A DNA stretch of 64,000 nucleotides from Amphibacillus sediminis NBRC 103570 (GCF_001552275.1 NZ_BCQW01000002.1:1-64000); one strand, 5' to 3'; counted from the first letter of the stretch, positions 8,960 through 17,274 are shown. Translations and numbers: made by a program. The notes: a model not told the origin generated them from the sequence alone.

Positions 8960-9454
8960 CTAGCTATCTTCTTCCAATAAGTTTAGTTTCATAATCCACT
9001 GTTCACCTATTGGACCTGTTTTTCTTTTCCCTGTATCGATGAATCCAACTTTTGTATAGAGCTTCTGGGCTGGAATGTTTTTATGGTTAACAGCTAAAAC
9101 GACTTCATTTATATTAGAAAATTCAGATGTGATAAACTTTTTTAACATGGCCAACCCTCGGTAAGCATAGCCTTTTCCTTGATGGATATAATTAATCGAG
9201 AAAGCCGTTAACAAAACAGCTCGGGGGTTATCGGTATACTCTTTAACTCGATCTGTCGTATGCAATAAAAAAAAGCCAACAGGTTCTTGACCATTCAGGA
9301 TAACAATCGGGTTTTGTCCTTCTTCTATGTCTGATTGTTGTTTGATTGGCAATGCCGCAAACTGTGCTTGTTGATCTGGTAATTGAAATGCATGTAATTC
9401 TTTAAAATAATCTTGAGTAGCGTATGCTAGCTTTATACATGCTTTTTCTTCCAT
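8960..9454 (-). CDS. GNAT-family N-acetyltransferase
   Basis: The protein has about 164 residues with a GNAT fold. The central strands (AVLLTAFSINYIHQGKGYAYRGL, about 80-103) include the acetyl-CoA P-loop variant HQGKGYA. The C-terminal motif B region reads VNHKNIPAQKLYTKVGF. The start is either ATG 9454 or GTG 9463, both served by GAGGAG. The gene is monocistronic, convergent with the reductase gene before it, and has a family A repeat about 320 bp upstream. The substrate cannot be inferred. Confidence 0.82.
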   Translation of the reverse strand: MEEKACIKLAYATQDYFKELHAFQLPDQQAQFAALPIKQQSDIEEGQNPIVILNGQEPVGFFLLHTTDRVKEYTDNPRAVLLTAFSINYIHQGKGYAYRGLAMLKKFITSEFSNINEVVLAVNHKNIPAQKLYTKVGFIDTGKRKTGPIGEQWIMKLNLLEEDS

Positions 9455-9463
9455 TGCTGTCAC

Positions 9464-9775
9464 TTCTCCTCGTTGTTTTTAATCCATATTACCATAAGCA
9501 CATATGTTTGTCATTATCGCTCTTTCGGACTAAATTAGTATAGTAAAGAGACCGAACAAGGAGACTTTAATCCTAAACTGTTAACTCTGTTTAATTGTGA
9601 AGTCTTCTGTTACAACTTAATGAATAATACCTAGCCCTCTCAGTCTAACTATTGTATAACGAGCACACTATAATTAGCTGAAAGAAGCTCTTTCTAAGTC
9701 CTTAATATCTAAATTATTCAACACATTTTAATCTTTTTTGCTTTTTACTCATAAAAATGCACAAACACATTATAC
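9464..9775. other. 312-bp AT-rich intergenic stretch
   Basis: I see no gene, terminator or repeat here. It presumably carries the promoter of the minus-strand GNAT gene, and it ends at family A copy 2. Confidence 0.4.
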
Positions 9776-10028
9776 AAAGTGAAACTTCGTTCAGTGGGGA
9801 GTTCGACGCATAGGATGTGCTCGTGCAGACGTTGCGACACGACGCCGCGAACTTAGTCAGCTTCCTCTCTCCCCCACTGAACGTTAGTTAAACCAATCGA
9901 GCCGTTACTGGCTGTTGGATCTCCCACTTAGACATGACGTGTTCCCTTATTTCTTGTAGTTGGGAGTCTTACAAAAGCCCTTCGATGGGGCGAGTAATCG
10001 CAGCCCCAGCCAGTTATACTGCGATAAA
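9776..10028 (+). repeat. Family A interspersed repeat, copy 2
   Basis: This is a full-length copy (253 bp) from AAAGTGAAACTTCGTTCAGTGGGG to GTTATACTGCGATAAA. The first stem arms GTTCAGTGGGG and CCCCACTGAAC are intact, as are GTTACTGGCTG and its distal partner CAGCCAGTTA. It lies between the 3' end of the DUF3231 gene and the 5' side of the GNAT gene. Confidence 0.93.
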
Positions 10029-10056
10029 ACTCTATGCTCGTGCTTACTATTCTAAC

Positions 10057-10584
10057 TTAGACCCGTTGAACCTCTTCACTTACTTTGCTTAGGTGTAGTG
10101 GCGGTGGAATCAACCAGCCTTTTTCCTTGTTCAGCTTCAAGTATTTTGCACCTAGCGCAGCTTTGTCAGTGTGAAATTGACCAAACATCATCGCAATGTC
10201 CTCACGAATAGATTGTCCAATAATGGTACTGCATGTCACTAAACCTGCCGCTACCTCCGCTGCTGTTGCAGCAGAAACAGCTGGATCCTGAAAACGGGCA
10301 CCAGTTGGTATACTATTTAGATCAGCCTTTGGTGGCTCCGGTGTTTCTGGAGGGAGGCCCACACCATTATCCCTTAAAACCGTTTCGACTTGCTTCACTT
10401 CTGCTTGACTTTGCTCAATCGTTTCTTGAAGTAACTGCTTCAAGTCGTCGTCTCCTACATGGTTAATCAGCATTTGATATTTACCAATTGCACCATTAGC
10501 AGCCATAACATAATTCCACGCGCTAAATACTTCACCATAATGTAATGGTTCATCTTGAGGGTTTCCATTTAAAATACCCATCAT
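10057..10584 (-). CDS. DUF3231 family protein
   Basis: The protein has 175 residues, soluble and mostly helical. It matches the single-domain DUF3231 proteins of bacilli: an N-terminal ILNGNPQDEPLHYGEVFSAWNY, a ferritin-like helix pair and a C-terminal GWLIPPPLH. Some members carry two such domains; this has one. They are often linked to spores, but their biochemical role is unknown. The start has a good site (AAGGAGGAAG) 1-6 nt ahead of two adjacent ATG codons. The gene stands alone between a full and a deleted family A repeat. Confidence 0.8.
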   Translation of the reverse strand: MMGILNGNPQDEPLHYGEVFSAWNYVMAANGAIGKYQMLINHVGDDDLKQLLQETIEQSQAEVKQVETVLRDNGVGLPPETPEPPKADLNSIPTGARFQDPAVSAATAAEVAAGLVTCSTIIGQSIREDIAMMFGQFHTDKAALGAKYLKLNKEKGWLIPPPLHLSKVSEEVQRV

Positions 10585-10724
10585 CTTCCTCCTTAAATTA
10601 TTTTTGTGTCATCTTTCGATCTATACACTCCATTAGAATATCCTGAATTTTAACAATTATACGGTTTTCAAGCTTAGTATATCGATGGATTTCGAAAAGC
10701 GCAGGTCTGTTCAAGAATGGCTGA

Positions 10725-10757
10725 TAAAGTGAAACTCGTCAATTACACTGCGATAAA
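10725..10757 (+). repeat. Family A end-to-end remnant (left end fused to right end)
   Basis: The left end AAAGTGAAACT is joined after a few bases directly to the right end TTACACTGCGATAAA, with the whole 215-bp interior missing. Flanking bases CTGATAA and TTATCAG form a small inverted repeat around it. It marks the true borders of the unit. Confidence 0.8.
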
Positions 10758-10861
10758 TTATCAGACGAAGGGGCATTTTACGGTATTGTCTAATCGATCA
10801 ATAAGAATTGAAGACATAAAAAAAATACCAAAACCTCTAAAAGAAGGATGGTATTTAGTGA

Positions 10862-10945
<84 letters not shown>

Positions 10946-10967
10946 ATAATATTTTTAAAACATCAGA

Positions 10968-11040
10968 TGAGCCATGAAGGATTCGAACCTTCGACCCTCT
11001 GATTAAAAGTCAGATGCTCTACCTACTGAGCTAATGGCTC
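10968..11040 (-). tRNA. tRNA-Lys (TTT)
   Basis: This is a 73-nt cloverleaf on the minus strand with acceptor GAGCCAT, anticodon TTT and T-arm GGTTCGAATCC, without an encoded CCA. It lies between tRNA-Leu and the hairpin at 11071-11115. Confidence 0.95.
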
Positions 11041-11070
11041 TTTATAATCTTGCCATATTTAATTCTTTAT

Positions 11071-11115
11071 TAACAGAAAACCCCTTTAAAACCTTAGGGC
11101 TTCAAAGGTGTTCTA
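11071..11115 (-). terminator. Possible terminator or processing hairpin inside the tRNA array
   Basis: On the minus strand AACACCTTT pairs with AAAGGGGTT around an AAGCCCTAAGG-containing loop and is followed by TTTTCTGTT. It separates the Asn-Ser-Glu-Asp-Gln block from Lys-Leu, and may end or attenuate transcription of the first block. Confidence 0.45.
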
Positions 11116-11136
11116 TTAAGTATAGATATAATAAAA

Positions 11137-11211
11137 TGGCTGGGCTAGCTGGATTCGAACCAGCGCATGACGGAACCAAAAACCGTTGCCTTACCGCTTG
11201 GCTATAGCCCA
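11137..11211 (-). tRNA. tRNA-Gln (TTG)
   Basis: This is a 75-nt cloverleaf on the minus strand with acceptor TGGGCTA, anticodon TTG, T-arm GGTTCGAATCC and encoded CCA. Confidence 0.95.
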
Positions 11212-11222
11212 ATAAATGATAA

Positions 11223-11299
11223 TGGCGGTCCGGACGGGACTCGAACCCGCGACCTCCTGCGTGACAGGCAGGCATTCTAACCGGCTGAACTACCGGACC
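11223..11299 (-). tRNA. tRNA-Asp (GTC)
   Basis: This is a 77-nt cloverleaf on the minus strand with acceptor GGTCCGG, anticodon GTC, T-arm GGTTCGAGTCC and encoded CCA. Confidence 0.95.
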
Positions 11300-11319
11300 C
11301 TAACAAATTGAAGATATAA

Positions 11320-11394
11320 TGGTGACCCGTACGGGATTCGAACCCGTGTTACCGCCGTGAAAGGGCGGTGTCTTAACCGCTTGACCAACGGGCC
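11320..11394 (-). tRNA. tRNA-Glu (TTC)
   Basis: This is a 75-nt cloverleaf on the minus strand with acceptor GGCCCGT, anticodon TTC, T-arm GGTTCGAATCC and encoded CCA. Confidence 0.95.
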
Positions 11395-11411
11395 ATTACA
11401 ACAAAAAACAA

Positions 11412-11502
11412 TGGCGGAGAAGGAGGGATTTGAACCCTCGCGCCGCTTACACGACCTACACCCTTAGCAGGGGCGCCTCTTCAGCCACTTGAGTACTTCT
11501 CC
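11412..11502 (-). tRNA. tRNA-Ser (GCT)
   Basis: This is a 91-nt class II tRNA on the minus strand with acceptor GGAGAAG, a long variable arm, anticodon GCT, T-arm GGTTCAAATCC and encoded CCA. Confidence 0.95.
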
Positions 11503-11506
11503 ATTA

Positions 11507-11581
11507 TGGCTCCACAGGTAGGATTCGAACCTACGACCGATCGGTTAACAGCCGATTGCTCTACCACTGAGCTACTGTGGA
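11507..11581 (-). tRNA. tRNA-Asn (GTT)
   Basis: This is a 75-nt cloverleaf on the minus strand with acceptor TCCACAG, anticodon GTT, T-arm GGTTCGAATCC and encoded CCA. It is the first gene of an Asn-Ser-Glu-Asp-Gln-Lys-Leu array that resembles B. subtilis trnS in content and in its position beside sprT. Confidence 0.95.
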
Positions 11582-11613
11582 ATAGATGAAAACTTATATT
11601 AGCGACGTTTAAA

Positions 11614-11642
11614 AATATACTATATCACAAGTGAAATGTCAA
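11614..11642 (-). promoter_or_regulatory. Sigma-A promoter of the tRNA array
   Basis: On the minus strand a consensus TTGACA (11642-11637) is followed after 17 bp by TATATT (11619-11614), about 33 bp before tRNA-Asn. Confidence 0.75.
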
Positions 11643-11745
11643 CATATTTTGTCTTATTTTTATTTAAAAAATAAACTGAGTTATCCATTTACGATTAAGA
11701 CCTAAAAAGATATAGTTACATTTTACTTGGAAAGGTATAAATAGG

Positions 11746-12216
11746 TCAAGCCTCCATCGGAGATTCCTTCTTGTTTAGTTGTTTTAATTTGCCGCGACAA
11801 GCTCCACAGCGGTAACGTTTAAGGTCAATTTTTTTCTTCCTGATATAGTGTTGCCCACATTGGGTGCAACTATAATAAATTTTCGGTTTTTTTTGAACTG
11901 AAGGAAGGGGTTGGCAATGCTTGGGAGCTCCAACCTGCTTTAACAAGCGTTGAAAACTAGCATCTCGATCACGGTAGTTTTCACCTGTAATATGAAGATG
12001 ATAATGACAAAGCTCATGCTTGATAATACCAATCAACTCATCCATCCCTAGCTCGATCAAATATTTTGGGTTTATTTCAATCTTCCTATGTCCCGGTAAA
12101 TATCGACCACCAGTTGTTCTAAGTCGGTTGTTAAAAGCTGCTTTACCTAAATAAGGTTGGTGAAAATACGTAAGTGAAAGTTGTTTAATAAGTGTTTTTA
12201 GTTGTAAATCATCCAT
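11746..12216 (-). CDS. sprT: SprT-like zinc metalloprotease-fold protein
   Basis: The protein has about 156 residues. The SprT-like domain carries the zinc motif HELCHYH (about 67-73). A C-terminal zinc ribbon has CTQCGQHY and CGAC (about 118-142). Its position next to cmpA and tex matches B. subtilis ydcK. I chose ATG 12216, 8 nt after GAGG; an upstream in-frame TTG has no ribosome-binding site. Eukaryotic Spartan relatives cleave DNA-protein crosslinks, but the bacterial function is not settled. Confidence 0.9.
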   Translation of the reverse strand: MDDLQLKTLIKQLSLTYFHQPYLGKAAFNNRLRTTGGRYLPGHRKIEINPKYLIELGMDELIGIIKHELCHYHLHITGENYRDRDASFQRLLKQVGAPKHCQPLPSVQKKPKIYYSCTQCGQHYIRKKKIDLKRYRCGACRGKLKQLNKKESPMEA

Positions 12217-12286
12217 ATTCGTGTACCTCAAAATTCCCTTTTTACATATGCTATCTTAACAAAAGTTTAGTCAAGGAGGAATAACC

Positions 12287-12397
12287 ATGCCGACTTGGTT
12301 AAAGAGACAACTTACTTATGCTTTCAAGCAAAAAGATATTAACCAAATTATTATCCTAAACCAGTGCTGGTTTTTTTATCATTCTGAGCAAGGCTAA
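12287..12397 (+). CDS. cmpA: Cortex morphogenetic protein CmpA
   Basis: This 36-residue reading frame begins MPTWLKRQLTYAF, continues KQKDINQIIILNQCWFFY and ends soon after. It closely follows the B. subtilis CmpA pattern: MPxWLK at the start, then a LLNQCW-YF-type segment. A strong AAGGAGGA site lies 6-8 nt before the ATG. CmpA is a sporulation protein that works with ClpXP to remove SpoIVA from defective forespores, as a quality check on coat and cortex assembly. It sits between sprT and tex, the same neighbours as in B. subtilis, and is transcribed away from both. Confidence 0.9.
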   Translation: MPTWLKRQLTYAFKQKDINQIIILNQCWFFYHSEQG

Positions 12398-12476
12398 AAC
12401 TGGTCTGAGACCACACAAAAAACCGTCATTGTGGTGCATTAATCATTGGCAGGTCCGACGTAACGTACCTATCGTG

Positions 12477-12735
12477 TGTAGCTCTTCGATACAGATTACC
12501 TCGTAGTTTTGGCTGATCAACTTATTCTGAATGGTTGATTACCTTTTCGTGTAGACGAGCTACTTCTAGTAAAAACATTCTTCAAGAAGGGCGAAGAATA
12601 CTCGCCCTATCTTGAGTGAAGCTGGACCATAGGGGTAGCTTCGTCAAAGAGAAACCTCTGTGATGGAAGAGATACACGTAGCCAAGCATCTCCCACTTCA
12701 GTCAGACTGCGAGGACGCTAAATGGGGGAGGTTCA
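12477..12735. ncRNA. Hairpin-rich non-coding segment (candidate structured RNA or element end)
   Basis: Between cmpA and the tex stop lie several inverted repeats: TAGCTC...GAGCTA enclosing about 80 nt, AGGGCGA/TCGCCCT, GAAGCT/AGCTTC, and CTCCCACTT...AAATGGGGGAG followed by GTTCAAG. No convincing reading frame is present. The last hairpin resembles the CTCCCACTT...AGTGGGAG hairpin of family A repeats and the right-end hairpins of IS200/IS605 elements. It could be a regulatory RNA, part of the tex 3' untranslated region, or a decayed element. Strand and identity are unknown. Confidence 0.35.
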
Positions 12736-14907
12736 AGATTCTTGTTTAACCATGGTTAAAGCTATCCGTTCTTTAGCTAAATCGACTTGATCTACCCATA
12801 CTGTAACTACATCACCTACAGAGGCGATATCCATTGGATGCTTTACAAATTTATTAGACATTTTGGAGATATGGACAAGTCCGTCCTGCTTAACCCCAAT
12901 GTCAACAAACACACCAAAGTCAACGACATTTCGCACTGTACCTTGTAATTCTAATCCGGGCTTTAAATCTTCCATCGACAAAACGTTTTTCTTAAGCAAA
13001 GGTTTAGGAAGATCATCTCGTGGGTCACGCTCTGGACTGCTTAACGCCTTAACGATATCTTGTAAAGTAATTAATCCAATATTCAATTCTGTTGCTACTT
13101 GATTTAAATCCAAAGTAGCTAATGCTTTAGTTAGCTTTTCACTTCCTAAATCTGCTCCCGTACAATCGATCATCGCAAGTAACTGTTTAACCTCTCGATA
13201 GCTTTCAGGGTGGATCGGCGTACGGTCCAATGGCTCATCTCCGTTTGAAATACGAAGAAATCCAATACTTTGTTCATAAGTTTTCTGACCAAGTCGCGGA
13301 ACATCCTTAAGTTGCTGACGTGAAGTAAATTTACCTAAATCCTCTCGAAGCTTAACAATATTCTCCGCTACCGCTTTGCTTAGCCCTGACACATATTGTA
13401 GCAGTGAGACCGATGCGGTATTAACATTAACCCCAACTTGGTTAACGGCTGTCTCAACAACAAATTTCAGTGATTCACTTAAACGCTTCTGACTGACATC
13501 ATGTTGATATTGACCAACACCAATTGATTTTGGATCAATTTTAACGAGTTCGGCTAGTGGATCTTGAACACGTCTTGCAATTGAAACAGCACTACGTTCT
13601 TCAACCTGAAGATCAGGAAATTCCTCACGTGCTAATTTAGAAGCAGAATAAACACTTGCTCCAGCCTCATTAACAATTAGATAAGGTGTTGAAAACTGTT
13701 CCTTTTCAATTAAATCGGCTATAAATTGTTCTGTCTCACGCGAAGCAGTACCGTTTCCAATAGCTATAAGCTGAATCTTGTATTTTGACATAAACGCTTT
13801 GACCTTCTGCTCGGCACCTGCTATATCCTTTTTTGGTGCGGTTGGATAAATGACATCAACTGCAATCATCTTTCCGGTCTCGTCTACTACCGCCAATTTA
13901 CAGCCAGTACGATATGCTGGGTCAATCCCTAAAATCATTTGTCCTTTTAAAGGTGGCTGTAGCAATAAGCTATTGAGGTTTTTAGCAAAAATATCAATGG
14001 CCTGTTCCTCTGCCTTTTCCGATAGACTAGTACGCACTTCACGTTCAATTGAAGGCTGGATCAATCGTTTATAGCTATCGCTAATAGCTTCACCCAAAAA
14101 TGTTTTAACCGCTTCTTGACTATTATTTTTAATGATTTGACGTTCGAGATAGCCTTGAATCAGCTCTAGCGGTGGTTGTATTGAAACCTTGATAACCCCT
14201 TCCTTTTCACCTCGATTCATAGCAAGGATTCGGTGGGAAACAACGGATTTTACCGCTTCTTGGTAATCATAATACATTTCATAGACCTTTTTCTCATCTG
14301 ACTCCTGATCCTTGACTTGAGTAATGATAAGGCCTCGTTCAACCGTCTGCTTTCTTATGTAGTGACGATAAGATGCTTGGTCCGATATCCATTCAGCAAT
14401 AATATCATTAGCTCCTTCTAAAACTGCAGTGGTTTCAGTTAATTCATACTCGTCAGAAAGAAACTCAGTGGCAGCTTGGTTCAGATCGGTTAAACTTTGT
14501 TCCCAAATTTGTTGGGCCAATGGCTCCAACCCTTTTTCCTTAGCAATAGTTGCCTTTGTCCGACGTTTTTGTTTATATGGACGGTATAGATCTTCAACAC
14601 GTTGTAGTTGTTCAGCTTGTTCTATTTCAGCTTTTAGCTCTGGTGTCAATTTTTGTTGCTCGTCAATTAAACGGATGACCTCAGCCTTCCGCTGGGCCAG
14701 CTGCTGACCATAGTGCCAATGGTCTTCAATTTCTTTTATTTGAACTTCATCTAAACTACCTGTTTGTTCCTTACGATAACGTGCAATAAAGGGAACGGTA
14801 TTTCCTTCTTCTAATAATTTAATAACTTGTTGAACTGTTGAGAGCTTGAGTGAAACACGTTTGGCTACACCTTCAATGACAAGCCCTTGATTTAATTCCT
14901 GACTCAT
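12733..14907 (-). CDS. tex: Transcription accessory protein Tex (YdcI)
   Basis: The protein has 724 residues with the full Tex layout: a helical N-terminal domain, a YqgF/RuvC-like domain (about 325-450, GIDPAYRTGCKLAVVD), helix-hairpin-helix units (about 495-565) and a C-terminal S1 RNA-binding domain (about 645-720, GTVRNVVDFGVFVDIGVKQDGLVHIS). Tex binds nucleic acids and affects transcription; the S1 domain is needed for binding. It follows the sigB operon on the same strand, as in B. subtilis, but a terminator at 15029-15065 separates them. Confidence 0.96.
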   Translation of the reverse strand: MSQELNQGLVIEGVAKRVSLKLSTVQQVIKLLEEGNTVPFIARYRKEQTGSLDEVQIKEIEDHWHYGQQLAQRKAEVIRLIDEQQKLTPELKAEIEQAEQLQRVEDLYRPYKQKRRTKATIAKEKGLEPLAQQIWEQSLTDLNQAATEFLSDEYELTETTAVLEGANDIIAEWISDQASYRHYIRKQTVERGLIITQVKDQESDEKKVYEMYYDYQEAVKSVVSHRILAMNRGEKEGVIKVSIQPPLELIQGYLERQIIKNNSQEAVKTFLGEAISDSYKRLIQPSIEREVRTSLSEKAEEQAIDIFAKNLNSLLLQPPLKGQMILGIDPAYRTGCKLAVVDETGKMIAVDVIYPTAPKKDIAGAEQKVKAFMSKYKIQLIAIGNGTASRETEQFIADLIEKEQFSTPYLIVNEAGASVYSASKLAREEFPDLQVEERSAVSIARRVQDPLAELVKIDPKSIGVGQYQHDVSQKRLSESLKFVVETAVNQVGVNVNTASVSLLQYVSGLSKAVAENIVKLREDLGKFTSRQQLKDVPRLGQKTYEQSIGFLRISNGDEPLDRTPIHPESYREVKQLLAMIDCTGADLGSEKLTKALATLDLNQVATELNIGLITLQDIVKALSSPERDPRDDLPKPLLKKNVLSMEDLKPGLELQGTVRNVVDFGVFVDIGVKQDGLVHISKMSNKFVKHPMDIASVGDVVTVWVDQVDLAKERIALTMVKQES

Positions 14908-15028
14908 GACTTTTCCTCCAATCTCTATTCCCTTATTTTATCAAAACTTTTACCCGTTTGGCTATTCGAATCATCGTATCCCCTTGATCTGCTGCTTTGA
15001 GCCCATAGCTTGATAAGAGAGCATAGCA

Positions 15029-15065
15029 AAAGCTCTATGCCTTTGCTTGCTTAGCATAGAGCTTT
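15029..15065 (-). terminator. Terminator of the sigB operon
   Basis: AAAGCTCTATGC and GCATAGAGCTTT form a perfect 12-bp stem directly abutting the rsbX stop codon. On the minus strand the stem is followed by a short T-tract. Confidence 0.75.
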
Positions 15066-15659
15066 CTAATGGTATTTTATAATGATTAAAGTTGTATCAT
15101 CTGCATGGTTATGGTCAAGCCGTTCTGCAAACGTATCGGTCATCTCAATAACATTTCTCTTTTTAAATAATTCATGTGATAAATCATGTGAACTCACACC
15201 GTCAGAAAATAACGCAAAAATAGTACCTGATTCCAACTGCCCTTGCTCTTCTTTCATTGCTCGAGCATATACTCCTAAGTAACCCGAGATTGGAATCATA
15301 CGTTTTTTTAGTGTGTCAACCGTTATGGTTATTAAACCAATATTACCTATGGATGCGTAGGTATAGACTTTTTTGTGATAATCAAGCTTTAAAATCCCAA
15401 GTACTACTCCACGTTTGCCTATTAATACCTTGTTACTTTCTTTGACCAGCTCGGCTGTATCCATTGTTGGCTCTGACTTAACAACGTTCATCACAGCCAT
15501 TGAAGACTCACGCGCTAACTCTCCACTGCCTAAACCATCCGCTAAGGCACAGATAAAGTAACGATCATCTTCATAGTAATAATAGCTGTCACCACAATAG
15601 AAATTACCAGCTTTAGGGGTCTGATAAATTGATACATCAACTCGTTTTGTCTCTACCAT
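15066..15659 (-). CDS. rsbX: Phosphoserine phosphatase RsbX
   Basis: This 197-residue PP2C/SpoIIE-type phosphatase carries ADGLGSGELARESS (about 39-52) and FALFSDGVSSH near residue 150, with the metal-binding aspartates kept. RsbX dephosphorylates RsbS and RsbR to reset the stressosome after stress. Its ATG overlaps the sigB stop codon (TAATG), so the two are translationally coupled. It is the last gene of the operon. Confidence 0.95.
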   Translation of the reverse strand: MVETKRVDVSIYQTPKAGNFYCGDSYYYYEDDRYFICALADGLGSGELARESSMAVMNVVKSEPTMDTAELVKESNKVLIGKRGVVLGILKLDYHKKVYTYASIGNIGLITITVDTLKKRMIPISGYLGVYARAMKEEQGQLESGTIFALFSDGVSSHDLSHELFKKRNVIEMTDTFAERLDHNHADDTTLIIIKYH

Positions 15660-16450
15660 TAATCATTAACTCCAATACCATCAGCTTGTAGGGCTTCCTT
15701 TAGCTTTAACAAAGCACGTCGTTGAATTCGTGACACGTGCATTTGCGAAATCTCCAAAAGTTCACCTGTCTCTTTTTGACTTTTATTTTCAAAGTAAGTA
15801 TATTGTAAAATTTTTTGTTCACGCTCAGACAAAATCGGTAATACTTTCTCCAATAATAACCGTAGATCTGTTTTTTCAAAACCTTCATCTTGGTTTCCGA
15901 TTAGGTCAAGTATCGATACTGTGCTTCCATCAGAGTCTGATTCAATTTTTTTATCAACCGATAAAGCTTTATAGCTTTGCCCCATTTCCATGGTCTCAAG
16001 AACTTCTTCTTCTGTCACTTCCAAATATGCTGCAATATCGCGTACGGATGGAGAACGTTGATACAAAGTGGTTAATTCCTCTGTTGCTTTTTTAATTTTT
16101 GGTCCTAATTCTTTAATTCTACGTGGCACATGCACACTCCAAGTCTTATCACGAATAAATCGCTTAATCTCACCGATAATCGTTGGAATGGCAAATGACT
16201 CAAATGATTTACCTAATGATGGATCATACCTTTTGATTGCTGCTAATAATCCAAGCATCCCTACTTGAACAAGATCCTCATGAATCGTACTATTCTTTGC
16301 ATATTTTCGTGCAATGGAATGGACGAGATCCTGATAGGTTAAGACAATCTTCTCTTGTATTTGTTCATCTTGTGGGTTACTTTGTAGGTGCTTTATCCAT
16401 TGGTAAACCTCATCCCCACGCTTATTGTGTGGTTGAGATTTGGCCGTCAT
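15659..16450 (-). CDS. sigB: General stress sigma factor SigB
   Basis: The protein has 263 residues with regions 2 (YAKNSTIHEDLVQVGMLGLLAAIKRYDP), 3 (SVHVPRRIKELGP) and 4 (LSEREQKILQYTYFENKSQKE plus the SQMHVSRIQRRALLKL helix-turn-helix). SigB directs the general stress regulon and is held inactive by the anti-sigma factor RsbW. ATG 16450 lies 6-7 nt after GAGGTGG. It overlaps the 3' end of rsbW by about 29 nt, the usual coupling. Confidence 0.97.
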   Translation of the reverse strand: MTAKSQPHNKRGDEVYQWIKHLQSNPQDEQIQEKIVLTYQDLVHSIARKYAKNSTIHEDLVQVGMLGLLAAIKRYDPSLGKSFESFAIPTIIGEIKRFIRDKTWSVHVPRRIKELGPKIKKATEELTTLYQRSPSVRDIAAYLEVTEEEVLETMEMGQSYKALSVDKKIESDSDGSTVSILDLIGNQDEGFEKTDLRLLLEKVLPILSEREQKILQYTYFENKSQKETGELLEISQMHVSRIQRRALLKLKEALQADGIGVND

Positions 16451-16898
16451 CAAAATCCACCTCGTTTATTGGGAGATTCTTAGTCATTAATACAATAACG
16501 CCATAGTCATTTTTTATCTCCACTTTATCCATTAGTGCATCAATTAAAAATAAACCGAAACCACCTTCACGTAAATTTTCAATCTTTTCTGATGGTTGAT
16601 AAGGACCGATTTCTTCCTTGATCTTAGCTAAATCAAAACTACCTCCATGATCTGCCACCATCACTTCTAATCGGTCTTGATAAACCCCAAAGCCAACGGT
16701 AACCTCACCTTCCTCCTCAACATCATAGGCGTGAGTTGTCGCGTTCGTCATAGCTTCAGAAATTGCCACCTTTAAGTCCTCAATTTCCTCATAGGAAAAG
16801 CCCATCCGATTAGCAATCCCAGACACACTCAACCGGATGACCCCAACATATTCAGATTTTGCAGGAAGCTTCATCTCAATAAAATCAAACTGTTCCAT
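16422..16898 (-). CDS. rsbW: Anti-sigma-B factor and serine kinase RsbW
   Basis: The protein is about 158 residues from ATG 16898 (MEQFDFIEMKLPAK), the usual length. The GHKL ATP-binding fold shows SEAMTNATTHAYD (N-box, about 44-56), VADHGGSFD (G1) and LREGGFGLFLIDALMD (G2). RsbW sequesters SigB and phosphorylates RsbV. The start lies right after the rsbV stop and shares its GGGGTGG site; a longer in-frame version would overlap rsbV. Confidence 0.96.
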   Translation of the reverse strand: MEQFDFIEMKLPAKSEYVGVIRLSVSGIANRMGFSYEEIEDLKVAISEAMTNATTHAYDVEEEGEVTVGFGVYQDRLEVMVADHGGSFDLAKIKEEIGPYQPSEKIENLREGGFGLFLIDALMDKVEIKNDYGVIVLMTKNLPINEVDFDDGQISTTQ

Positions 16899-16899
16899 T

Positions 16900-17235
16900 T
16901 TAGTTTCCACCCCGTACTGTTGTATCAATCGTGATAATATTGTCTAAGCTTGTAATCTTGAATAAGCGATGGACGCGATCTTGCAGGTGAATGAGTCTAA
17001 GCTTTGATCCACATTCATTTGTTGATTTCAATGCACTAATAAATACACCTAATCCAGTGCTATCCATATAGTTTACATGTTCTAAATCAACAACAACCTC
17101 TGCATTCGGTTGTCTAGTCAATGGTAATAATGACTCTTTCAGCTTAGGTGCGGTATAGGCATCAATTTCTCCCGATAGCACTAATACCGTTGATGCTTCC
17201 TGTTTTTTCACTTCTACCTCTAAGTTGATATTCAT
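16900..17235 (-). CDS. rsbV: Anti-anti-sigma factor RsbV
   Basis: The protein has 111 residues with a single STAS domain. The phosphorylation site segment VNYMDSTGLGVFISAL (about 53-68) contains the serine modified by RsbW. Unphosphorylated RsbV binds RsbW and frees SigB. The gene follows a SigB-type promoter at 17275-17300 and so opens the autoregulated rsbV-rsbW-sigB-rsbX segment. Confidence 0.96.
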   Translation of the reverse strand: MNINLEVEVKKQEASTVLVLSGEIDAYTAPKLKESLLPLTRQPNAEVVVDLEHVNYMDSTGLGVFISALKSTNECGSKLRLIHLQDRVHRLFKITSLDNIITIDTTVRGGN

Positions 17236-17274
17236 CTGCTACCTTCCTTCCACACTTGTCAATTGATTTATGTA

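Noticed and set aside
12458-12465. CGTTACGT (minus strand), like the core of the L11/TipA operator
   Set aside because: It has no promoter elements or suitable gene beside it and lacks the following AAA; probably chance.
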